6,740 bases of DNA, taken from NCBI GenBank assembly GCA_903916165.1, contig CAIWVR010000504.1:1-6740 (forward strand), in the 5' to 3' direction. The notes under the pieces were generated by a model. The model searched no databases. It was given only the letters and a program-made list of their open reading frames with translations, and was not told where the DNA came from. Shown piece by piece: positions 1 through 4,844 of this stretch. Numbering within the stretch: position 1 is the first letter of the stretch; the number at the start of each line of letters is the position of its first letter. The translations under genes and the position numbers were made by a program. The DNA is from an uncultured Hyphomicrobiales bacterium (GTDB taxonomy: Bacteria > Pseudomonadota > Alphaproteobacteria > Rhizobiales > Beijerinckiaceae).

Positions 1-420
1 CGAGAAGGCAATGGTCTTGCCCGCATTGCCGGTCAGCGCAGTGATGGAACTGTCGGCGCGCGCATACCAATAGAGATCGCCGGCACCTGTCGATTGCGCG
101 CCGATGATGCGGATGGGCGCGCCCTTGGAATAGGCGCCGATTGCGCCCAGCGTGCCGATCGCGACGCCGACATCCACCGCGCCCGAAATCACCGCCTGCT
201 GCGTCTCGCCGGAGCCCTGCGTGTAGAGAATTTCCAGCTTGAGGCCGTGCTTTTTCATAATGCCGGCGCGCTCGCCGATTTCCGGGACGGAGGAATCCCA
301 ATTGCCGCGCTGCCCGGCGGCGATCTTCATGGCTTCCTGCGCGAAAGCGCCCTGCGTGACGAGCGCCGCAGCCAGCAGCGTTCCGGTGGCGACGAAGCGC
401 CGGCCCATCTTGCCCAACAT
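1..420 (-). CDS. ABC transporter solute-binding protein, NMT1/SsuA-like, N-terminal part (runs off left edge)
   Basis: The first 140 codons are present and the C-terminal part lies beyond base 1. The protein opens with a typical export signal: basic MLGKMGRR, a hydrophobic stretch at about residues 9-22, and a likely cleavage site after AFA (residue 27). The mature part has the pattern of periplasmic solute-binding proteins of the NMT1/SsuA fold: a first strand (MKIAAGQ), 'ERAGIMKKHGLKLEI' for the usual 'a.e.GlfkkhGLdVe', then 'SGETQQAVISGAVDVGVAIG' for the 'Q.v.aGqvDvg' segment. The start at 420 is supported by GGGAG (429-433) eight bases upstream. It begins 83 nt after the Rieske oxygenase stop on the same strand with no terminator between, so the two are probably co-transcribed. 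The neighbour suggests uptake of an organic, perhaps aromatic, substrate; the ligand is unknown. Family call strong, substrate not determined. Confidence 0.88.
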   Translation of the reverse strand, partial: MLGKMGRRFVATGTLLAAALVTQGAFAQEAMKIAAGQRGNWDSSVPEIGERAGIMKKHGLKLEILYTQGSGETQQAVISGAVDVGVAIGTLGAIGAYSKGAPIRIIGAQSTGAGDLYWYARADSSITALTGNAGKTIAFS

Positions 421-503
421 CGTTTCAACTCCCGTGGATGCGCCGCCTGTCAGCAGTCGCGATATGACCAGTCTTGGCTATTCCCGTCCGAAAAGCCAGA
501 GGC

Positions 504-1820
504 TTACTCGGCCGCGACGTCGCCGGTTTGCCCGCTGGCGGCATCGCCATGTGCGCCCGACAATTGCCGCCAGTCGGTGCTCTTGGGCATGACACCCTCG
601 AACGAGCGCAGGCGCATGCGGTTTTCAGGCGTGAGGGTCGAGCCGATCGCCGGCTCGCCTTTCATAAAGCGTTGCACGGCCTCCACCATGGTGCGGCGGA
701 ACTGGACGATGGCGAGGTCGCTGGCCCCGAGCCGCTCCTCGCCGCGTTTTGCGAGCTTGCCCATCGTCTCCCACATGGCGATGTCCTGGTTGGGAAACCC
801 GCGGATGCCCGTGAAGTCGCCAAGCTTTTGTGCCTTGCGATCCTGCCCGTAGTTTTGCGCGCGGCCATTCAGCTTGTGATAGGTGGCGTCGAGATCAATG
901 CCGATCTGCTGGCCGGTGAACTTGCGCCAGCTCTCCTGGTCGGTGCCTTCCTGGTCGCCGTCGCCCGGCGTCCAGGCCATCAGGTAGAGCACCGAATGCG
1001 CGTCATCGACGGGCATGTTCATCTGCGCGACATTATAGACATTGTTGGGCGGGATCAGCACATACATGGGTGCCACGAACAGCGTGATGCGCAGGTAATC
1101 ATGTGTCTGCGACTGGGCGATCGGCTTGCGGATGGCGACATAGTGGAAGCCGAAATTGGTTTCCTCTGCCTGCAGACGCGGCGATTTGTCGGTCGAGGGC
1201 CGCTGCCAGCTGGTGCCGGTGGCCGTGGAACTGGCGACCTTTGCGGGGGGCATGTCGGTCGAGTGCAGGCTGGACGAATGCGCGCTGTCGATGGCACCTT
1301 CGAGACATTGCGCCCAATTGGCGTCGACATGCACTTTCAGGATGCTGACGCGGGCCTTGTCGGTCGGTGCGAAAATGGGGGGCTCGAACGCGGGCATGGT
1401 CTCGGCCGCACCCATCCAGACCCAGACGAAGCCGCCGGCTTCGCGCACCGGATAGGCCTTGTGCTTGACCTTTTCGGCAAAGCCCGAGCCGGGCGGTTCC
1501 GACGCCATTTCGACGACATGGCCGTCCACGTCCATTTTCCAGCCGTGATAGAGGCAGCGCAGGCCGCATTCCTCATTGCGACCATAGAACAGCGAGGCGC
1601 GGCGGTGCGGGCAGAATTCGTCCATCACACCGACACGCCCCTCCGTGTCACGAAAGGCGACGAGGTCTTCGCCGAGAATGCGCACCCGCACCGGGTCGCA
1701 GTCAGGCTCGGGCACCTCTTCGGAGAGACAGGCGGGAAGCCAGAACTGGCGCATGAGCTGGCCCATGGGGGCCTCGCCCTCCACGCGGCACAGAAGATCG
1801 TTTTCCTGATCTGTGAGCAT
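504..1820 (-). CDS. Rieske 2Fe-2S aromatic ring-hydroxylating oxygenase, alpha subunit (phthalate 4,5-dioxygenase-like)
   Basis: This is the terminal oxygenase component of a two- or three-part Rieske system, which uses O2 and electrons from a reductase to hydroxylate or demethylate an aromatic ring in the cytoplasm. Numbered from the first of two ATGs (1826), the Rieske centre is C72-P-H74, sixteen residues, then C91-L-Y-H94. The mononuclear iron site is NWAQ (170-173) followed by D180-S-A-H183-x4-H188, with D348 in 'NQDIAMWETMG' the likely third ligand. 'EERLGASD' and 'FRRTM' near 363-380 are typical of the phthalate dioxygenase group. Length (438-440 residues) is normal for that group. I prefer the second ATG (1820), because GGAAGGA (1828-1834) is 7 nt from it but only 1 nt from the first. 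No reductase is visible. It diverges from the SDR gene and leads into a solute-binding protein gene. Family certain; substrate not determined. Confidence 0.93.
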   Translation of the reverse strand: MLTDQENDLLCRVEGEAPMGQLMRQFWLPACLSEEVPEPDCDPVRVRILGEDLVAFRDTEGRVGVMDEFCPHRRASLFYGRNEECGLRCLYHGWKMDVDGHVVEMASEPPGSGFAEKVKHKAYPVREAGGFVWVWMGAAETMPAFEPPIFAPTDKARVSILKVHVDANWAQCLEGAIDSAHSSSLHSTDMPPAKVASSTATGTSWQRPSTDKSPRLQAEETNFGFHYVAIRKPIAQSQTHDYLRITLFVAPMYVLIPPNNVYNVAQMNMPVDDAHSVLYLMAWTPGDGDQEGTDQESWRKFTGQQIGIDLDATYHKLNGRAQNYGQDRKAQKLGDFTGIRGFPNQDIAMWETMGKLAKRGEERLGASDLAIVQFRRTMVEAVQRFMKGEPAIGSTLTPENRMRLRSFEGVMPKSTDWRQLSGAHGDAASGQTGDVAAE

Positions 1821-1968
1821 GAGCATGTCCTTCCGAATTGGCCGCTTCGGGCGCTTGTCTTGATGGTCTAAACCGATAGAAGCGAAGAGCGCATCTGTCG
1901 AGCCTCAAGTGGGGCAGGGGACGCGCCAGCAATGCCCCGCCTCAAGAGCGGGAGGTCGGGAGGATCGG
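1821..1968. promoter_or_regulatory. Divergent intergenic region with candidate overlapping promoters and operator-like palindrome
   Basis: This 148-bp gap must hold the promoters for both the oxygenase (minus) and the SDR (plus). A possible minus promoter is TCGACA (1896-1901), a 17-nt spacer, then TATCGG (1873-1878). A possible plus promoter is TTGTCT (1855-1860), a 16-nt spacer, then TAGAAG (1877-1882). They overlap, and between and across them is the imperfect palindrome GGTCTAAACC (1865-1874), well placed for a regulator controlling both genes. Matches to the -10 consensus are weak, so these are candidates only. No regulator gene is seen in the window. Confidence 0.35.
1902..1946. repeat. 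Inverted repeat GGGGCA/TGCCCC bracketed by a direct repeat GCCTCAAG
   Basis: GGGGCA (1911-1916) and TGCCCC (1933-1938) form a perfect 6-bp inverted repeat with a 16-nt loop. The pair is flanked by two identical copies of GCCTCAAG, at 1902-1909 and 1939-1946. The block lies just upstream of the SDR ribosome site and would fall in its leader RNA. It could be a regulator site or a leader hairpin, but repeats this short can also arise by chance in GC-rich DNA. Confidence 0.3.
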
Positions 1969-2724
1969 ATGAGGTTGCAGGGCAAGACAGCGATTGTGAC
2001 AGGTGGCGCGCGCGGCATCGGGGCGGCTTTTGCCGCGTGTTTGGCAGCGGAGGGCGCTGCCGTGCTGGTCGCCGATGTGCTCGACGGCGCGGCCATTGTG
2101 GCGCGCATCGAGGGGGCGGGTGGACGCGCGCTCTTTCACAAGACGGATGTGGCCAATGCCAGCTCCGTCGCCGCCATGACGCAGGCGGCGATGACCGCCT
2201 TCGGGCGCATTGACGTTCTCGTCAACAATGCCGCCATTTTTGCCAGCCTCGAGAAAAAATCGTTTCTCGACATTGAAAGCGATGAGTGGGACCGGCTCAT
2301 GTCTGTCAATTTGCGCGGCCCGTTCGAATGTGTGAAGGCGGTCGCACCGCATATGATCGCCGCAAGATCCGGGCGGATCATCAATATTGCATCCGGAACT
2401 GTCTTCAAGGGGCAGACCGGTTTTCTGCATTACGTCACGTCAAAGGGCGGCGTGGTCGCCATGACGCGGTCGCTGGCGCGCGAGCTGGGCACGCATAACA
2501 TCATTGTCAACGCCATCGCGCCGGGCCTGACGATGAGCGAGGCCATTGCTGGAAACCCGATGTGGAGCGGTGCGGCCTCGCAGCCGACGGTGAAAAGCCG
2601 TGCCCTGCAGCGCGATCAGCAGCCGCAAGACCTCACCGGGGCGCTGATTTTCCTTGCCAGCGACGAATGCGGCTTCATGACAGGGCAGTGTATGGTGGTC
2701 GATGGTGGCTCAGTGATGCGCTGA
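1969..2724 (+). CDS. SDR-family NAD(P)-dependent oxidoreductase
   Basis: A 251-residue classical short-chain dehydrogenase/reductase, a full-length cytoplasmic Rossmann-fold enzyme that interconverts alcohols and ketones or aldehydes. Visible motifs: the coenzyme loop T11-G-G-A-R-G-I-G18; an acidic D36 after the second strand, which favours NAD(H) over NADP(H); D60-V; N86-N-A-A; N114; catalytic S142; and Y155-x3-K159. The C-terminus 'FMTGQCMVVDGG' (236-247) is the usual family ending. The start at 1969 is chosen over the in-frame ATG at 1909, because GGGAGG (1958-1963) lies 5 nt upstream and the protein then begins directly with the conserved 'LQGKTAIVTGG'. Its general pattern resembles alcohol dehydrogenases such as phenylethanol or pyridoxal 4-dehydrogenase, but the substrate cannot be assigned. 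Divergence from a Rieske oxygenase gene suggests a part in the same degradative route, for example dehydrogenation of a hydroxylated product. Confidence 0.92.
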   Translation: MRLQGKTAIVTGGARGIGAAFAACLAAEGAAVLVADVLDGAAIVARIEGAGGRALFHKTDVANASSVAAMTQAAMTAFGRIDVLVNNAAIFASLEKKSFLDIESDEWDRLMSVNLRGPFECVKAVAPHMIAARSGRIINIASGTVFKGQTGFLHYVTSKGGVVAMTRSLARELGTHNIIVNAIAPGLTMSEAIAGNPMWSGAASQPTVKSRALQRDQQPQDLTGALIFLASDECGFMTGQCMVVDGGSVMR

Positions 2725-2769
2725 AAGCCCTTGTGGGGCTGCAGAAGTGTGCGGTTGACCTTTGGTTGT

Positions 2770-2805
2770 CCTGCAGAAACCGCCCAAAAGGGCTGTTTCT
2801 GTAGG
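2770..2805 (+). terminator. Strong hairpin after the SDR gene, possible terminator without a U-run
   Basis: The arms 2770-2785 and 2790-2805 pair around an AAAA loop: GCCC/GGGC at the top, one C/T mismatch, then CAGAAAC/GTTTCTG and a lower part closed by CC/GG. One pair (2773/2802) is G-U in plus-strand RNA but a C-A mismatch in minus-strand RNA, so the structure favours plus transcripts, as expected for the 3' end of the SDR gene 46 nt upstream. Only TTT follows a few bases later, so it may protect the 3' end or act as a weak terminator. A smaller hairpin, AGCCC/GGGCT (2726-2740), directly follows the stop codon. Confidence 0.5.
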
Positions 2806-2851
2806 TCGATTTGATGCTTGTGAACAAAAAGCTGCGGAAAATGGGCCTTAA

Positions 2852-2912
2852 TTGTCGCGCGCGGCCTGTTGCGGATTATATTGCGGCTCTCGGGCGAGCG
2901 CCCGTTTGATTC
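2852..2912 (+). promoter_or_regulatory. Candidate promoter and leader of the HU gene
   Basis: TATATT (2877-2882) matches five of six positions of a -10 box. The nearest -35 candidate is TTGTCG (2852-2857), 19 nt away; the spacing is long, or 17 nt if ATTATA (2875-2880) is the -10. The leader contains a short hairpin, CGGGC-GAGC-GCCCG (2891-2904), and a GATTC (2908-2912), the GANTC site methylated by CcrM in alphaproteobacteria. Placement before a strong ribosome site fits a promoter; strength and control are unknown. Confidence 0.4.
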
Positions 2913-2929
2913 GCGAAGGGAAACTCATC

Positions 2930-3355
2930 ATGGCAAAAGCTGTTGCTAAGAAGGCCGCGCCCAAGGCCGCTCCGAAGGCTGTCAAGGCCGCCCCGAAGCC
3001 AGCCAAGGCCGCCGCCGTAAAGGCTGCCCCGAAGGCTGCTCCGAAGAAGGCCGCGACTGCCGCCGCCGGTGCCAAGGCTGCGACGATCACCGTCAAGCAG
3101 ATCGCTGCACTTCTCGCCGAGGCACATGAGATGCCGAAGCGTACTGCCGAGACGATCATCACCGACATGGTCGAGATCATCACGAAGAACCTGAAAAAGG
3201 GCAACCGGATCCGCATCGGCGGCCTCGGCATCCTGCAGGTTCGCAAGCGCGCTGCCCGCATGGGCCGCAACCCTGCGACGGGCGAAGCGATCAAGATCAA
3301 GGCGTCCAAGAAGGTCGCGTTCCGCGCCCTCAAGGAACTCAAGGAATCCGTCTAG
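2930..3355 (+). CDS. HU-family histone-like DNA-binding protein with basic Ala/Lys/Pro-rich N-terminal tail
   Basis: A 141-residue nucleoid protein. Residues 1-51 are a low-complexity tail of AAPKA-like units with 13 lysines, 6 prolines and no acidic residue, resembling the tail of histone H1. Residues 52-141 are a complete HU/IHF domain of the usual size: helices from 'VKQIAALLAEAHEMPKRTAE' onward, 'KKGNRIRIGGLGILQVRKRAA' for the saddle, and 'GRNPATGEAIKIKASKKVAF' (112-131, P115 being the proline that intercalates in the DNA minor groove). The start at 2930 is preferred to the in-frame start at 2852, because GAAGGG (2915-2920) is 9 nt upstream and the domain plus tail then begins cleanly with MAKAVAKK. 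HU normally works as a dimer that bends and compacts DNA; the tail is expected to add non-specific binding to DNA. Single-gene unit with its own promoter candidate and terminator. Confidence 0.93.
   Translation: MAKAVAKKAAPKAAPKAVKAAPKPAKAAAVKAAPKAAPKKAATAAAGAKAATITVKQIAALLAEAHEMPKRTAETIITDMVEIITKNLKKGNRIRIGGLGILQVRKRAARMGRNPATGEAIKIKASKKVAFRALKELKESV
2933..3082 (+). repeat. Low-complexity coding repeat (AAPKA-type) encoding the HU tail
   Basis: The tail of the HU gene is built from near-repeats of GCC/GCT-rich units around AAG GCC GC. Imperfect short repeats of this kind make tail length prone to change between strains by slippage or recombination. The reading frame is kept because all units are multiples of three. 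Confidence 0.6.
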
Positions 3356-3381
3356 ACCTCATAGATCTGCTTTTGAACACG

Positions 3382-3421
3382 AACGCCGGAGCTGCGATGC
3401 GCTGCTCCGGCGTTTCTTTTT
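3382..3421 (+). terminator. Rho-independent terminator of the HU gene
   Basis: A perfect 11-bp stem, AACGCCGGAGC (3382-3392) with GCTCCGGCGTT (3404-3414), has an 11-nt loop that can itself form a 3-bp stem (GCG/CGC, 3394-3402). It runs directly into TTTCTTTTT (3413-3421). It begins 26 nt after the HU stop codon and works only in the plus direction, since no T-run follows on the other strand. Confidence 0.9.
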
Positions 3422-3560
3422 GAAGGTCATGCGCCACACATCTTGGCAAGCAAGCCTGCGCTTTGAATTTTTCGCGCAAAAACCGCAATGCCAGCTTGCG
3501 TGCCGGGCGGCCTGAAACTGTGGTTTGTGATCTACGGGGCCGCGGGGCCCGTGCCAGCGT
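3422..3560. other. Intergenic gap between convergent HU and small membrane protein genes
   Basis: No gene is supported here. An 88-codon plus-strand open frame (3463-3729) overlaps the small minus-strand gene, has no clear ribosome site and shows no recognisable pattern. The only structure is a GC-rich hairpin at 3534-3552 (GGGCC-CCGC-GGCCC on the minus strand, with AC/GT closing it after a bulge), just after the stop of the small membrane gene. It could end that transcript but lacks a T-run. Confidence 0.3.
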
Positions 3561-3746
3561 TCAGCTGAAAACGCGCAGGAAAATCTCGTGTCCCAGCGAA
3601 ATCAGCACGCCGATCCAGATCAAGGCGAGCAGAACCACTGCCAGGAAGAGAAGATTGACCGGCGACGAATTCTTGTTCTCCGCCTCAAATCGTCCGGAAG
3701 CCTGCATGCGCAGGGGGGAGTTTTTATAGGTGTCCAGCTTGGCCAT
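3561..3746 (-). CDS. Small single-pass membrane protein, unknown function
   Basis: A 61-residue protein with a polar, mixed-charge N-terminal part (residues 1-30, MAKLDTYKNSPLRMQASGRF then EAENKNSSP), one clear transmembrane segment (about 31-52, NLLFLAVVLLALIWIGVLIS) and a short tail HEIFLRVFS. I do not recognise the family. The ATG at 3746 is preferred to the in-frame TTG at 3764 because GGGAAG (3755-3760) is 8 nt upstream. A good promoter candidate ahead of it and codon use like the neighbours support a real gene, though it could be a chance frame. It converges on the HU gene and is separated from the upstream solute-binding gene by a terminator-like hairpin, so it is probably its own unit. 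Confidence 0.6.
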   Translation of the reverse strand: MAKLDTYKNSPLRMQASGRFEAENKNSSPVNLLFLAVVLLALIWIGVLISLGHEIFLRVFS

Positions 3747-3784
3747 GATGTCGACTTCCCGCAATCCTAGGGATGACGTAGAGG

Positions 3785-3813
3785 AAGCTAAAGGCCTTGA
3801 TGTTTCCAGTCAA
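3785..3813 (-). promoter_or_regulatory. Candidate sigma-70-type promoter for the small membrane protein gene
   Basis: On the minus strand TTGACT (3808-3813, five of six matches to the -35 consensus) is followed by exactly 17 nt and then TAGCTT (3785-3790, three of six matches to the -10). Transcription would start near 3778, giving a leader of about 30 nt before the ATG at 3746. The upstream flank is AT-rich (ATAAATGTTAA), like an UP element. Confidence 0.5.
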
Positions 3814-3823
3814 TTAACATTTA

Positions 3824-3847
3824 TGCGCCCCCCTTTCGGGGGACGCA
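3824..3847 (-). terminator. Hairpin terminator-like structure after the leaderless solute-binding protein gene
   Basis: On the minus strand TGCGTCCCCC-GAAA-GGGGGGCGCA forms a 10-bp stem with a stable GNRA-type loop, 7 nt after the stop codon at 3855. One pair (3828/3843) is a G-U wobble in minus-strand RNA but a C-A mismatch in plus-strand RNA, so the element is built for leftward transcripts. The sequence after it is AT-rich (TAAATGTTAATT) but not a continuous U-run, so termination may be incomplete. Confidence 0.6.
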
Positions 3848-3854
3848 CAAGGTT

Positions 3855-4772
3855 CTAGAGGGCCTGGTTGTAATAGCTGAGGTCGATGTAGCGCGCCGGA
3901 TCGGTGAGCTTGGCACCCGTGCCATATTTGCTGCGCAGGGCCAGAACGGTGTCGACACCATCCATCAGCATCCCGGCCCTGGGAGTCAGGCCCGAGCGCG
4001 GCGACAGCAGGCTGTTCATGACGGCACCCGCCACCGGCGGCTTGATTTCCGGCATCCGCTCCAGAAGGATCCTGGTGGCCTCTTCCCGGTTGGCGGGGTC
4101 GAGCGTCCAGTCGAGACCGGCCAGATAGCCCTTGATATAGGCTTTCAGCGCGTCCGGATGGGCGGCGGCCCAGGCGCGGCTGGCGGCGAAGGAGCCGCCC
4201 TGATAGGCGGCGAGCATGTTGCTCGACGTGTCGAGCACCTTGAAGCCCTGGTTGCGGGCGATCGAGGTGAAGGGCTCGATGGTCAGCGTGCCGGCATGGG
4301 TGCCCGCCTTCACCGAGTCCCAGCGCTGGGGGGTCGCGCCGACGGCGACCATGGAATAATCGGCTTTCGTCAGGCCGTTCTTCTCAAGCATTTCATAGAG
4401 CACGAAAGCAAAGCCCGTCGACAGCGCATCGAGCGCCAGCGACTTGCCCCTGAGGTCGGCATAGGTGGCGATGTCTGGCTGCGTGACGAAGGCGAGTTCG
4501 ACCTGCGTCGCGCCCATGAAGGCGAAGAAGTCCGGCACCTGCGGCAGTTTCACCGCGCCCTGGCCTTCCTGATAGGCGACGACATTGTCGAAGGCCGTGC
4601 CGGCAATCTGGAATGTTCCGGCGGCGAGATTTTCAGCCTGGAAGGCGGAGCTCGGGGTGGTGGTGAGGTTCACCGTAACGCCCGCCTGTTCGAACAGGCC
4701 CTTTTCCTGCGCGACGAAGATCGGCAGGTTCGGCGCGCCGGGGAAACAGATGATGTCGAGATGGGTGGTCAT
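3855..4772 (-). CDS. ABC-transporter solute-binding-like protein (NMT1/SsuA fold) without a signal peptide
   Basis: A 305-residue protein of the NMT1/SsuA-type periplasmic binding fold: 'PNLPIFVAQEKGLFEQAGVTV' (14-34), 'AENLAAGTFQIAGTAFDNVV' (46-65), the hinge-side 'YADLRGKSLALDALSTGFAF' (104-123) and 'IEPFTSIARNQGFKVL' (165-180). The folded domain starts at once with MTTHLDIICFPGAP; there is no export signal or lipobox. The start is secure: AGGAG (4781-4785) is 8 nt upstream, and an in-frame TGA at 4794-4796 rules out an N-terminal extension. It also lacks the CCCFC iron motif of yeast Thi5, so I do not call it a pyrimidine synthase. It lies 72 nt after the molybdenum hydroxylase gene on the same strand and probably shares its transcript. 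It could be a cytoplasmic ligand-binding protein, or a transporter subunit that has lost its leader. Confidence 0.85.
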   Translation of the reverse strand: MTTHLDIICFPGAPNLPIFVAQEKGLFEQAGVTVNLTTTPSSAFQAENLAAGTFQIAGTAFDNVVAYQEGQGAVKLPQVPDFFAFMGATQVELAFVTQPDIATYADLRGKSLALDALSTGFAFVLYEMLEKNGLTKADYSMVAVGATPQRWDSVKAGTHAGTLTIEPFTSIARNQGFKVLDTSSNMLAAYQGGSFAASRAWAAAHPDALKAYIKGYLAGLDWTLDPANREEATRILLERMPEIKPPVAGAVMNSLLSPRSGLTPRAGMLMDGVDTVLALRSKYGTGAKLTDPARYIDLSYYNQAL

Positions 4773-4798
4773 TGTTGTGTCTCCTGGTGTTTTTCAGT

Positions 4799-4838
4799 TC
4801 GTCATTGCGAGGAGCGAATTCGCTCCTCGCAATGACGA
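4799..4838. repeat. 40-nt perfect palindrome, REP-like dispersed element
   Basis: Half-site TCGTCATTGCGAGGAGCGAA (4799-4818) is followed at once by its exact reverse complement (4819-4838), centred on an EcoRI site (GAATTC, 4816-4821). The words CGTCATTGCGAGG... belong to a type of short interspersed palindrome that I know to be common between genes in many bacterial, including alphaproteobacterial, genomes. It sits 6 nt after the hydroxylase stop codon and 26 nt before the solute-binding protein ATG. In the shared transcript it would form a 20-bp stem. No T-run follows in either direction, so it is not a classic terminator; it may stabilise the upstream message or separate expression of the two genes. 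Confidence 0.85.
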
Positions 4839-4844
4839 TGTGAT

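Noticed and set aside
94..852. A 252-codon plus-strand frame at the left edge
   Set aside because: It is antisense to the secreted binding protein and the oxygenase end, is rich in Ala and Arg, and has no domain pattern.
474..1871. A 465-codon plus-strand open frame opposite the Rieske oxygenase
   Set aside because: It lies almost exactly antisense to a gene with complete Rieske and iron-site motifs. Its residues form no recognisable family pattern; long antisense frames are common in GC-rich DNA.
3855..4772. Thi5-type pyrimidine (HMP) synthase for the leaderless NMT1-like protein
   Set aside because: The lack of a signal peptide made this worth asking, but the CCCFC motif of Thi5 is absent and the neighbours are catabolic, not thiamine genes.
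4158..4835. A 225-codon plus-strand open frame opposite the leaderless solute-binding protein
   Set aside because: It is antisense to a well-supported gene, Gly/Arg/Glu-rich, and ends inside the palindromic repeat, where its last residues are simply the translated repeat.
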